Of a stretch of DNA of 64,000 nt, positions 17,739 to 27,106 are shown piece by piece; the stretch's first letter is position 1, and each line of letters starts with the position of its first letter. The notes under the pieces were generated by a model. It had not been told where the DNA came from. It did not search any database and worked only from the letters and a program-made list of their open reading frames with translations. Where the stretch lies: assembly GCA_035513345.1 (NCBI GenBank), contig DATKCF010000188.1, forward strand, positions 97,948 through 161,947. The letters are read 5' to 3'. Position numbers and translations under genes: made by a program. The DNA is from DATKCF01 sp035513345 (GTDB lineage: Bacteria > Gemmatimonadota > Gemmatimonadetes > Longimicrobiales > RSA9).

Positions 17739-19769
17739 GTGGCAGAATTCCAGCCGACCCTGCTCTGGGCGATCGCCCTTCTGCCACTGCTCGGTTTCGT
17801 GGTCAACGGCATCGCTGCATTCGTGGCGCCGGACCGCAAGTCGATTCCGACGGTAGTCGGTCCGGCAACCGTCGGCATGGCGTTCCTGATCGCCGCAGTG
17901 AACTTCATCGGTATGCGTGGGGCCGACCTGCATGGTCCCGTCATCGAGACGTACTGGCAGTGGATCGCGGTCGGCGGGCTGCGCATCGATGCCGCGTTCC
18001 AGCTCGACAATCTGTCCATGCTGATGACGCTCATCATCACGGGCGTCGGCTTTCTGATCCACGTGTTCAGCGTCGGCTACATGCGGGAGGACCCGGGGTA
18101 CGCGCGCTACTTCGCGTACCTCAACCTCTTCGTGTTCTTCATGCTGGTGCTCGTGCTCGGATCGAGTTTCCCGGTGATGTTCGTCGGCTGGGAAGGTGTC
18201 GGGCTGTGCAGCTACCTGCTGATCGGATTCTGGTTCACGGACCGTGCGAAGGCGGACGCCGGCAAGAAGGCGTTCATCGTCAACCGCATTGGTGACTTCG
18301 GGTTCCTGGTCGCGATGTTCATGCTGTACTCGAACGCCGGGTCGCTCGACTTCGTCAACGTGTTCGAACAGGCGCCCGCGACTTTCGCTTACGGCGGGGC
18401 GGCCGTTACCGCGATTACGCTTTTCCTGTTCCTCGGTGCGGTCGGCAAGAGTGCGCAGATCCCGCTGTACACGTGGCTGCCCGACGCGATGGCCGGCCCG
18501 ACGCCGGTCAGCGCGCTGATCCACGCCGCGACCATGGTGACCGGTGGCGTCTATCTCGTCGCGCGGGCCGGCGTCCTGTTCTCGCTGGCGCCGATTTCGG
18601 CGGCGGTGGTCACTGGCGTGGGCGCACTCACGGCCCTGTTCGCGGCCACGATCGGGCTGGCGCAGTACGACATCAAGAAGGTGCTCGCGTATTCGACGGT
18701 ATCGCAGCTCGGCTACATGTTCATTGGCGTTGGCGTCGGCGCGTACGCCGCCGGCGTGTTCCACCTCATGACGCACGCGTTCTTCAAGGCCCTGCTGTTC
18801 CTCGGGTCGGGCGCCGTGATCCACGCCATGCACGAGGCATTCCACCACACGCACAGCGACCGGGATGCCCAGGACATGCGCAACATGGGCGGGCTGCGCC
18901 GGTTCATGCCCATCACATGGGCCACGATGTGGATCGGGACACTGGCTATTGCGGGCGTGTGGCCGTTCGCCGGGTTCTTCTCGAAAGACGAGATCATCTG
19001 GCAGGTCGGGGCCCATGCCGTCGGTCCGTTCGCCGGATGGTATCGCACGTTCTGGGTGATGGCGCTGGCCGCCGCACTCATGACGGCGTTCTACATGACG
19101 CGGCTCATGGTGATGACGTTCCACGGCGAGAACCGGTCCGGCGAGAAGGAGCGGCAGCACCTGCACGAGGTTTCGCCCGTCATGTGGGTGCCGCTGGCTG
19201 TCCTGGCCATGCTGTCCGTGGTCGGTGGCTGGATCAACGTACCCGCGGCGATCGGCAACGCGCCGGTCCTGGGCTGGTTGCCGCACTCGGAATGGCTGCA
19301 CGAGTGGTTGCATCCGGTCACGGAGGCCGCGGACGGAGTGGCGGCGGCAAACGCGGCAGCGCCGCTGCACAGCGCGCCGTTCGGCGGTGGCGAGGTCCTG
19401 TGGGCCGTGCTGTCGTTCGGTCTGGCGGTAACGATGATCGCGCTCGCGTCAGCCGTTATCGGGGGGCGGCGCTACCGGCCGGCAGAGGAGTCGCCGCCAC
19501 CGCGCGGATTCATGGGTGTGCTCTACAACGCGTGGTACGTCGATGGGATCTACGATACGGCTATAGTGAAACCGATCCTGGCGGTGTCCCGCGGTCTGGC
19601 CCGTTTCGTCGATACGTTCCTGATCGATGGTATTGTCAACGGCGTCGGGCAGGCGTCGCGCGCATTCGGTTGGGTCGGCTCACGGCTGCAGACCGGGCAG
19701 GTCAACAGCTATGCCTTCGCGCTCGTCGCGGGTGTCCTGATCCTGATCGCGCTGGTGGTGCTGCAATGA
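17739..19769 (+). CDS. nuoL: NADH-quinone oxidoreductase subunit L
   Basis: A 676-residue antiporter-like proton-pumping subunit with about 16 hydrophobic segments and the long C-terminal lateral helix. VGWEGVGLCSYLLIGFW carries the conserved glutamate, IPLYTWLPDAMAGPTPVSALIHAATMV the broken-helix histidine region, and GLAQYDIKKVLAYSTVSQLGYM the central lysine. It starts with GTG two bases after nuoK and overlaps nuoM by 4 bases. Confidence 0.96.
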   Translation: MAEFQPTLLWAIALLPLLGFVVNGIAAFVAPDRKSIPTVVGPATVGMAFLIAAVNFIGMRGADLHGPVIETYWQWIAVGGLRIDAAFQLDNLSMLMTLIITGVGFLIHVFSVGYMREDPGYARYFAYLNLFVFFMLVLVLGSSFPVMFVGWEGVGLCSYLLIGFWFTDRAKADAGKKAFIVNRIGDFGFLVAMFMLYSNAGSLDFVNVFEQAPATFAYGGAAVTAITLFLFLGAVGKSAQIPLYTWLPDAMAGPTPVSALIHAATMVTGGVYLVARAGVLFSLAPISAAVVTGVGALTALFAATIGLAQYDIKKVLAYSTVSQLGYMFIGVGVGAYAAGVFHLMTHAFFKALLFLGSGAVIHAMHEAFHHTHSDRDAQDMRNMGGLRRFMPITWATMWIGTLAIAGVWPFAGFFSKDEIIWQVGAHAVGPFAGWYRTFWVMALAAALMTAFYMTRLMVMTFHGENRSGEKERQHLHEVSPVMWVPLAVLAMLSVVGGWINVPAAIGNAPVLGWLPHSEWLHEWLHPVTEAADGVAAANAAAPLHSAPFGGGEVLWAVLSFGLAVTMIALASAVIGGRRYRPAEESPPPRGFMGVLYNAWYVDGIYDTAIVKPILAVSRGLARFVDTFLIDGIVNGVGQASRAFGWVGSRLQTGQVNSYAFALVAGVLILIALVVLQ

Positions 19770-21361
19770 TCGGCCTTCTCCAGTCGATCGGCTATCCGGA
19801 CTGGGTCCTCAACGCACTGCTGCTGGTTCCCGTCATCGGCATGGCGGCTCTGCTTGCCGGCGTCGGCGGAAGGCCCCGAACGGTCGCGCTCGTCATCGCC
19901 GTGGCGGAGTTGGCGATCTCGCTGCCACTGTGGTTCGCGTTCAACCCGGCCGCGGCCGGGATGCAGTTCGCCGCCGAGTTCGCATGGATCCCGGAGTGGG
20001 GGATCCACTACCGTGTGGGCATGGACGGAATCAGCCTCATGCTGGTCCTGCTGACGACGGCGATCCTGCCGATCGCCCTGCTCGGCTCCTACAACTACAT
20101 CACGAACCGGGAACGCACGTTCTACGCGATGATGCTTCTGCTCGAGGCGGGTATCATCGGCGTGTTCGTCGCAATGGATCTGTTCCTGTTCTTCATGTTC
20201 TGGGAAATCATGCTGGTGCCGATGTACTTCATCATCGGCATCTGGGGCGGGCAGAGGCGGATCTACGCGGCCATCAAGTTCTTCTTGTACACGGCGTTCG
20301 GCTCACTGCTGATGCTGGTCGGGATTCTGTATCTGTTCTTCAAGTACCGCGCGCTGACGGGCGACCTCTCGTTCGCGTACGCGGATCTGCTGCAGGTGCC
20401 GTTGACGTTCGGCGAACAGTACTGGCTGTTCGGCGCGTTCGCGCTCGCGTTCGCGATCAAGGTGCCGATCTTCCCGTTCCACACGTGGCTTCCGGACGCG
20501 CACGTCGAAGCGCCGACGCCGGGCTCTGTCGTACTGGCGGCGGTGCTGCTGAAAATGGGGGCGTACGGATTCCTCCGATTCCTGCTGCCGTTCTTTCCGC
20601 ACGCCGCAACGCATCCGACGATCGTGATGACAATGCTGGTACTGGGCCTGATCGGTATCATATACGCGGCGTGGGTGGCAGCAGTGCAACCGGACGCGAA
20701 GAAACTGATCGCGTACACGTCCGTGGCGCACATGGGGTTCGTCGTGCTCGGCGTGTTTGCGCTGACCGTGCGCGGGCTGCAGGGCGCAATGGTGGTAATG
20801 CTGTCGCACGGCCTTTCGACGGGCGCGCTGTTTCTCCTGCTCGGCATGCTGTATGAACGACGGCACACGCGACTGATCGCGGATTTCGGAGGACTGGCGA
20901 CCGTTGCGCCGATGTTCGGCGCGGCGTTCGTGTTCACTGCGCTGGCCAGCATCGGCCTGCCGGGCACGAGCGGGTTCGTCGGCGAGTTCCTGGCGCTGCT
21001 GGGCACGTTCGAGACCCATCCATGGGTCGCGATCATTGGCACGACCGGCGTCATTTTCGCCGCCTACTACATGCTGCCCATGGTTCAGCGCATCTGGTTC
21101 AATTCACTGGACAATCCCGCGAACCGCGACCTGCCGGACCTGAGCCGTCGGGAGCTGGCTGTGCTTGCGCCGCTCATTGCCGGTATGCTCTGGCTGGGCC
21201 TGTACCCCAAGCCGGTGCTCGAACGGATGGAACCGACGTTGTCTGCCCTGGTCCGGACCGTCGAGCAGCGTAGCGGGCCGGCGCTATCGTTCGAGATCGA
21301 GATTGCGGATCCGATCGATACGCCAGCGGTCGAAGGCCGAGCGGGAGGCGGGCAGCCATGA
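19766..21361 (+). CDS. nuoM: NADH-quinone oxidoreductase subunit M
   Basis: A 531-residue antiporter-like subunit. FFMFWEIMLVPMYFIIGIWG (conserved glutamate), FPFHTWLPDAHVEAPTPGSV, and DAKKLIAYTSVAHMGFV are typical NuoM motifs. The ATG overlaps the nuoL stop. A charged C-terminal tail of about 50 residues follows the last helix. Confidence 0.96.
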   Translation: MIGLLQSIGYPDWVLNALLLVPVIGMAALLAGVGGRPRTVALVIAVAELAISLPLWFAFNPAAAGMQFAAEFAWIPEWGIHYRVGMDGISLMLVLLTTAILPIALLGSYNYITNRERTFYAMMLLLEAGIIGVFVAMDLFLFFMFWEIMLVPMYFIIGIWGGQRRIYAAIKFFLYTAFGSLLMLVGILYLFFKYRALTGDLSFAYADLLQVPLTFGEQYWLFGAFALAFAIKVPIFPFHTWLPDAHVEAPTPGSVVLAAVLLKMGAYGFLRFLLPFFPHAATHPTIVMTMLVLGLIGIIYAAWVAAVQPDAKKLIAYTSVAHMGFVVLGVFALTVRGLQGAMVVMLSHGLSTGALFLLLGMLYERRHTRLIADFGGLATVAPMFGAAFVFTALASIGLPGTSGFVGEFLALLGTFETHPWVAIIGTTGVIFAAYYMLPMVQRIWFNSLDNPANRDLPDLSRRELAVLAPLIAGMLWLGLYPKPVLERMEPTLSALVRTVEQRSGPALSFEIEIADPIDTPAVEGRAGGGQP

Positions 21362-22869
21362 TGCCGGACTTCTCGCACCCGGCCGATTACGCAATCGCAC
21401 TCCTGCCGGAGATCGTACTTTCGGTCTGGGCCATGGTCGTGTTGCTCGTGGACGTGTTCCAGAAGGGCAGCCGGTCGGAACCCTCGAGCGCGGTCATTCC
21501 ATGGCTGGCCGGGGTCGGCGTCCTGCTGGCGGCCGGCGCCAACACCTGGCTCGCCACGCTCGGAACAGGCCCCGCGTCCGCGGCCATCGCGATGGACGGC
21601 TTCCGCATCTTTGCGAACTACGTGTTTCTGCTGGCGGCCGGCTTCTTTCTGATCATCTCGACGCGCTACCTCGAAGAGGAGCACATGCGGCTGGGCGAGC
21701 TGTATGTTCTCGTCCTGTTCGCGACAGTCGGCATGATGGTGTTCGCGGGAAGCGCCGACCTCATGCTGATCTTCATCGGCCTCGAGCTGATGTCAGTGCC
21801 CGTTTACGTTCTGACAGGTGTGAACCGGCGCGATGTCCGATCCGCCGAAGGCGCCCTCAAGTACTTCCTGCTCGGCGCGTTCTCGAGCGCATTTTTCCTG
21901 CTCGGCGTCGCACTCGTGTTCGGCGCTACGGGCGCGACCAACCTGTCGGAGATCGCGATCGCGGTGGGCGTGGACGGCATCGGTGCGAGTCCGATGCTCC
22001 TGATGGGTGTCGCGATGCTCGCGGTCGGTTTCGGCTTCAAGGTAGCCGCCGTCCCGTTCCACATGTGGACGCCCGACGCCTACGAGGGCGCGCCCGCGCC
22101 GATCGCCGGCTTCATGGCCGCAGCGGTCAAGGCTGCCGCGTTCGCCGCGTTCCTGCGCGTGTTCCTGACCGCGTTTCCCGGCCTCTACGACACGTGGAAC
22201 GCGATGGCGGTCTGGCTGGCCGTCATCACGATGATATCGGCCAACCTGATCGCCCTCGTGGAAGGCAATGTCAAACGGATGCTGGCGTACTCCAGCATCG
22301 CGCACGCCGGCTACCTGCTCGTTGCACTCGCTGCGGCCAGCGTACTGGGCGCAGCATCGTTCCTGTTCTATTCGCTGGTCTACACGATCATGACGATGGG
22401 TGCGTTCGCCGTCGTGATCGCGGTTGCGGGCAGGCAGGAAGCGAATCTCGATCTCGAATCGTACGCGGGCCTCGGGTGGAAGCGGCCCCTTCTCGGAATC
22501 GTGATGACGGTGTTCCTGCTGTCGCTCGCCGGATTCCCGCTCACGGCCGGCTTCATCGGCAAGGTGTTCCTGTTGCGCGCGGCTGTCGAACGCGGCCTCG
22601 TGCTGCTTGCGGTGGTTCTCGTACTCGCCTCGCTCGTGTCCTACTGGTATTACCTGCGGGTGGCGTGGTACATGTGGTTCCGTGATGCCGAACCCGGCGC
22701 CGGCGCCGGGCCGGAACCCTCGACCGGGCTGAAGGTGGCCCTGGCCACAGCGGCTGTCCTTGTCCTGGCTCTGGGTGTAGCACCGGGTCCACTCCTGAGT
22801 CTGGCCGAGCAGTCTGCGGCGACTCTGCTGCGCGTGCCCGCCGCCACGGTCGGCCTGCTGTTACCCTGA
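21358..22869 (+). CDS. nuoN: NADH-quinone oxidoreductase subunit N
   Basis: A 503-residue antiporter-like subunit closing the operon. LIFIGLELMSVPVYVLTG (conserved glutamate), AVPFHMWTPDAYEGAPAPI and GNVKRMLAYSSIAHAGYL are the family signatures. With this gene all 14 subunits, nuoA-N, are present and intact. The 95-base gap that follows contains only GC-rich short inverted repeats and the next gene's ribosome site. Confidence 0.96.
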   Translation: MMPDFSHPADYAIALLPEIVLSVWAMVVLLVDVFQKGSRSEPSSAVIPWLAGVGVLLAAGANTWLATLGTGPASAAIAMDGFRIFANYVFLLAAGFFLIISTRYLEEEHMRLGELYVLVLFATVGMMVFAGSADLMLIFIGLELMSVPVYVLTGVNRRDVRSAEGALKYFLLGAFSSAFFLLGVALVFGATGATNLSEIAIAVGVDGIGASPMLLMGVAMLAVGFGFKVAAVPFHMWTPDAYEGAPAPIAGFMAAAVKAAAFAAFLRVFLTAFPGLYDTWNAMAVWLAVITMISANLIALVEGNVKRMLAYSSIAHAGYLLVALAAASVLGAASFLFYSLVYTIMTMGAFAVVIAVAGRQEANLDLESYAGLGWKRPLLGIVMTVFLLSLAGFPLTAGFIGKVFLLRAAVERGLVLLAVVLVLASLVSYWYYLRVAWYMWFRDAEPGAGAGPEPSTGLKVALATAAVLVLALGVAPGPLLSLAEQSAATLLRVPAATVGLLLP

Positions 22870-22964
22870 CGAGGGCGTTCGAGACGACGACCCCAGCGGC
22901 CGCATGCGTGACCATGAAAGCCCGCCCGGCCGCGCTGCCCGGCGACCGGTGAACGGGAGGCGAG

Positions 22965-24338
22965 ATGACCATCAAGCCACACATCTTCAGGGAGTACGAT
23001 ATCCGTGGCATCGTGGCCGTGGACCTGTCCGGAGACGTGCCCGAATCGATCGGCAGGGCGTTCGGCAGCGAGGCCGTCAGGAGGGTCGGCGCGGGCCGCG
23101 CTCCCCGTGTTGCCGTCGGCTACGACAACAGGCCCAGCTCGCCCGGCCTTGCCGTGAAGGTCATTGCCGGTCTCAGAGCCGCGGGCGTCGATGTCATCGA
23201 CGTGGGCACCGTGCCGACACCCGTGCTCTACTACGCCGTCGCATGGCTCGGAACCGACGCGGGCATTCAGATCACCGGGTCGCACAATCCCCCGGAATAC
23301 AACGGCTTCAAGCTCGTGTTCGGCCTCGATGCGCTGTACGGCGAGACGATCCAGGATCTGCGACGGCGGATCGAGACGCAGGATTACGCCACCGGCGAAG
23401 GCTCGCTGGAAGCGCACGCGATCATTCCCACATACATCGAGGATGTCGGTTCGCGGTTCCGGCTCGGCCGACCGATCCGGCTTGTGGCGGATTGCGGCAA
23501 CGGGACGGGCAGTCTGGTTGCGATCGAGCTGTTGCGCGCGATCGGCGCCGATGTGATACCGCTGTACTGCGAGTCGGACGGCACGTTCCCGAACCACCAT
23601 CCGGATCCAACGGTCGACGAGAACCTGGCGGACATGATCGCGAAGGTGCGCGAGACTCGCGCCGATCTCGGCGTTGCATTCGATGGCGATGCGGACCGCC
23701 TCGGCGCGGTGGATGGCAATGGCCGGATCGTGCGCGGCGACATCCTGCTCCTGATTCTCGGGCTCGACGCACTCGAGCGACTGGGCGCTCCGCAGACGCT
23801 CGTGTTCGACGTGAAATGCTCGCAGGTTGTTGCGGAGGTCTATGCCGAACACGGCGGTGTGCCGGTCATGTGGAAGACGGGCCATTCGCTGATCAAGGAG
23901 AAGATGAAGGCCCTCGACGCGCCGATCGCAGGCGAGTTGTCGGGGCACATCTGTTTCGGTGAGGATTATTACGGCTTCGATGACGCCCTGTACGGGGCGT
24001 GTCGTCTGACGGAGTTGCTTTCTCGCCATGCCACGTCGCTCGCGGACAGGGTGGACGCGTTCCCATCGTATGTGAGCACGCCCGAGATCCGCGTCGAGGT
24101 GAGCGAGGACAACAAGTTCGAGATCGTGAGCAAGGCGGTCGAGGAGTTCAGCCGTACGCACGACGTGTTCGATGTCGATGGCGCCCGCATCCAGTTCGAT
24201 GGCGGATGGGGCCTGATTCGCGCATCGAATACGCAGCCGGTTCTGGTCCTGCGGTACGAAGCGCGTACTGCCGAGCAACTCGATCGCATCCGCGACACGA
24301 TGGAAGGCTGGTTGCGCGGGCGCGGAGTGACGGTCTGA
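22965..24338 (+). CDS. Phosphomannomutase/phosphoglucomutase
   Basis: A 457-residue alpha-D-phosphohexomutase interconverting hexose 1- and 6-phosphates for nucleotide-sugar synthesis. FREYDIRGIV opens the protein. ITGSHNPPEYNGFK near residue 103 contains the phosphoserine, DGDADRLG near residue 241 binds Mg2+, and GELSGHICF near residue 324 is the sugar-recognition loop (the GEMSGH type of ManB/AlgC). The start has GGGAGGCGAG upstream. It could supply GDP-mannose or UDP-glucose precursors for the glycan cluster at 54-63 kb, though they are not in one operon. Confidence 0.92.
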   Translation: MTIKPHIFREYDIRGIVAVDLSGDVPESIGRAFGSEAVRRVGAGRAPRVAVGYDNRPSSPGLAVKVIAGLRAAGVDVIDVGTVPTPVLYYAVAWLGTDAGIQITGSHNPPEYNGFKLVFGLDALYGETIQDLRRRIETQDYATGEGSLEAHAIIPTYIEDVGSRFRLGRPIRLVADCGNGTGSLVAIELLRAIGADVIPLYCESDGTFPNHHPDPTVDENLADMIAKVRETRADLGVAFDGDADRLGAVDGNGRIVRGDILLLILGLDALERLGAPQTLVFDVKCSQVVAEVYAEHGGVPVMWKTGHSLIKEKMKALDAPIAGELSGHICFGEDYYGFDDALYGACRLTELLSRHATSLADRVDAFPSYVSTPEIRVEVSEDNKFEIVSKAVEEFSRTHDVFDVDGARIQFDGGWGLIRASNTQPVLVLRYEARTAEQLDRIRDTMEGWLRGRGVTV

Positions 24339-24339
24339 G

Positions 24340-27072
24340 ATGACACGACGGTCGACCCGACTGCTGATCGGGGCCGGGATCGTTCTCCTGGTCGTCCTCA
24401 TCACCGGCCGTGCGGTGATGACGTTCTATACGGACGTACTGTGGTTCGGCGAGATTGGCTACGCCGGCGTGCTGTGGCGGCGGGTCGCGGCGATCACGGG
24501 GTTGCGGCTCGTGACTGGCGCGCTGGGTGCGGCTGTCGTGCTGGTGAACCTGGCGCGCGTGATCCGCCATCTCGGGCCGGTACAGCTGCGCCGGACGTAC
24601 GGCAATCTCGAGATCGCCGAACAGATTCCGCACGGTTATGTCACGGGTGGCGTCATCCTCGCCTCGATACTGGCGGGATGGTGGCTGTCCGGCATCGTTT
24701 TCCCCGCGGAAGCCGCATTGCAGGCGCTCGCATGGGTGCACCGCGGCGCATGGAATGTGGCCGACCCGCGGTTCGGGCACGACCTCTCGTTCTACGTGTT
24801 CACGTTGCCGACCGTGGGCCGTCTGCTCGATTTCCTGCTGCTGGTCACGGTGTGGAGCGCGGTCCTGGCACTTGTCGGCTACGTCCTCGTGGGTGCGATC
24901 CGTGTCCGTCAGGGGCGAGTCGAGATCGAGCAGCACCCGCGCACGCATTTCGCCGTGCTCGTAGCGGGGCTCGTCACACTGTTCGCTGCGCGCTACTGGC
25001 TCAGCCAGTATGCCGTTCTTCTCGATGGAACGGGATTCGCCGGTATCGTCGGGTTCACTGATATCAATGCGAGGCTGCCGGCGTACCGCATCCTCTCGAT
25101 TACCTGCCTGCTGGCGGCGGGCGCGCTACTGTTCTCGACGTTCCGCCGGAACTGGATTCCGGCGCTGGTCGCACTTGGCATGCTGATCGTGGCGGGACTC
25201 GGGCTCGGCCTTCTGTATCCGTCGTTCATCCAGAAGCTTCGCGTCGTTCCGAACGAACTGGCGAGGGAAGACCCGTACATTCGCTGGAACCTCGAGTACA
25301 CGCGGCGCGCGTTCGGACTCGATGGCATCGGCCGGGAGGTATTCGCGGTGGATCCGTCGCGTCCGCCCACGGCAGCGGAGGCTGCTGGAGTGGAGCAACT
25401 GTTGCCGATCTGGGATCTCGAGCCGCTCCAGGCGTACTTCAATCAGCGCGAGTCCCTGTACGGATACTACCACTTCCCGAGCGTTCACTACGACCGGTAC
25501 GGCCCGCCCGGTTCCGAGCGACAGGTCGGTATCGCGGTGCGCGAGTTCATTGCGGGCGGTCTGCCCGCGAACAACCGGACCTGGCGCACGCTCCACCTCA
25601 ACGCGGACCAGGTCAGGGGTAACGGCGCCGTCGTCGCTCCCGTGACGGAGAAGACCGTTGCCGGCGATCCCGAGTTCTGGTTGCGCGGTGTCGCACCGCC
25701 GGGCGGGTCGGAATCTCCGCCCCGCATGGAACTGGCACCGAACGCTCCGGCCGACCTGGACTTGCAGTACTCCGCGGTCTTCTTCGGCGAAACCGAGCAG
25801 GACTATCTCCTGGTCGATCCGGATGCCGACTACGCGGGCGATACGGAGGTGGGCGGAATCCTGCTCGATTCGTTCCTGCGCATTTTCGCTTTCGCATGGC
25901 GCTTCGGCGATCGCGATCTGCTGTTCTCGAGCGAGGCGGGTGGAAAGTCGCTGCTGATGCACCGGCGGGTAGTTACTCGCCTGCGAGCCCTGGCACCGTT
26001 CCTGGCGTGGGACCCGCGTCCATATCCCGTGATTGCTGACGGCCGCATCGTCTGGATCGCGGATGGCTACACATCGTCGACGACGTTCCCGATCGCGCGC
26101 CCGTACGACGTGCCGGGCATTGGCCGCGTACGCTACCTCGACAACAGCGTGAAGGCCGTCGTCGATGGCCTGACAGGCAGGATCGATCTCTACGCACTGA
26201 ACGAGTCCGAGCCGGTCCTCGACGCGTTCTCGCGCGCGTTTCCCGGACTGATAAAATCCCTCGAGGAAATGCCGCCCACTCTGCGGCGACACCTCCGGTA
26301 TCCCTTGCTGCACCTCGAAACGCAGGCCGACCTGCTCGAGGAATACCACGTGAGCAGCGCATCCGCGTTCTTCTCCGGCCAGAACGAGTGGCAGGTGCCC
26401 GTCGAGCCCACCGCCGTCGGGGGCGGCCGGGACTACGCGCCCATCTACATGATGACGACGTTCCGCGGCTCGCCCACGCCTGAGTTCCTGGTCCTCATGC
26501 CGTTCATCGCCCGGGAACGGCAGAACATGACCGCGGTGCTGATCGTAGAGAACGCGGCCGGCTCGTACGGCAGGAAGACATTGCTCGAGTTGCCTCGCGA
26601 CGAGCAGATCGCGGGCCCTCGCCAGGTCCGGACGATCATCGAACAGGATCCGGGCATTTCGGCTCAGCTGTCGCTCTGGCGCCAGAGCGGCAGCGATGTC
26701 GAGATCGGCCGGCTCAGGATCGTGCCGCTGGACGGATCACTGCTGTACGTACAGCCGATCTTCCTGTCGGGTTCGGGCAGTTCGATACCTCAGCTCCAGC
26801 GCCTGATCGCGAGCGATGGCACGTCCGTCGCCATGGCTGCCACACTCGACGAGGCCATAGCAGCGCTCGTCGGATCCGCCACGGATCAGCCGGCGACAAC
26901 GGTGGCTACCGATCCCTCACCCGCCGTTGCCGGCGGTTGGGCGCCGATAGCGCTCGAAACGATGCAGGCGGCCGACCGCGCTCTGAGAGCAGGCGACTTC
27001 GCCGAGTTCGGCCGGCTCTGGAACGAGCTGCAAACGCTCATCCGCAGTGCCGCGACCGGAGGCATCCGTTGA
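24340..27072 (+). CDS. UPF0182 family membrane protein, function unknown
   Basis: A 910-residue protein of the conserved but uncharacterised UPF0182 family. The N-terminal ~300 residues contain about seven hydrophobic segments. They are followed by a large soluble region with the family features RWNLEYTRRAFGLD, YYHFPSVHYDRYG, and in the C-terminal half YPLLHLETQADLLEEYHV and MTTFRGSPTPEFLVLMPFIARERQNM. It starts one base after the phosphohexomutase stop, suggesting co-transcription. Family assignment is strong; no function is offered. Confidence 0.88.
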   Translation: MTRRSTRLLIGAGIVLLVVLITGRAVMTFYTDVLWFGEIGYAGVLWRRVAAITGLRLVTGALGAAVVLVNLARVIRHLGPVQLRRTYGNLEIAEQIPHGYVTGGVILASILAGWWLSGIVFPAEAALQALAWVHRGAWNVADPRFGHDLSFYVFTLPTVGRLLDFLLLVTVWSAVLALVGYVLVGAIRVRQGRVEIEQHPRTHFAVLVAGLVTLFAARYWLSQYAVLLDGTGFAGIVGFTDINARLPAYRILSITCLLAAGALLFSTFRRNWIPALVALGMLIVAGLGLGLLYPSFIQKLRVVPNELAREDPYIRWNLEYTRRAFGLDGIGREVFAVDPSRPPTAAEAAGVEQLLPIWDLEPLQAYFNQRESLYGYYHFPSVHYDRYGPPGSERQVGIAVREFIAGGLPANNRTWRTLHLNADQVRGNGAVVAPVTEKTVAGDPEFWLRGVAPPGGSESPPRMELAPNAPADLDLQYSAVFFGETEQDYLLVDPDADYAGDTEVGGILLDSFLRIFAFAWRFGDRDLLFSSEAGGKSLLMHRRVVTRLRALAPFLAWDPRPYPVIADGRIVWIADGYTSSTTFPIARPYDVPGIGRVRYLDNSVKAVVDGLTGRIDLYALNESEPVLDAFSRAFPGLIKSLEEMPPTLRRHLRYPLLHLETQADLLEEYHVSSASAFFSGQNEWQVPVEPTAVGGGRDYAPIYMMTTFRGSPTPEFLVLMPFIARERQNMTAVLIVENAAGSYGRKTLLELPRDEQIAGPRQVRTIIEQDPGISAQLSLWRQSGSDVEIGRLRIVPLDGSLLYVQPIFLSGSGSSIPQLQRLIASDGTSVAMAATLDEAIAALVGSATDQPATTVATDPSPAVAGGWAPIALETMQAADRALRAGDFAEFGRLWNELQTLIRSAATGGIR

Positions 27073-27106
27073 CTTCGCGTGGTTGCCGCCATCTGCGGAG
27101 GCAACT

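Noticed and set aside
17253..19370. Long open frame on the minus strand opposite nuoJ-nuoL (and similar ones at 42884-45250, 50107-52026 and 58216-60027)
   Set aside because: The translations are rich in Arg, His, Gln and Asp, with no domain signature, and lie exactly antisense to well-conserved genes. They are expected from high GC at third codon positions.
27069..27097. TTGACT before the carbamate kinase gene as a promoter
   Set aside because: No acceptable -10 box at 16-18 bp; the sequence there is GC-rich.
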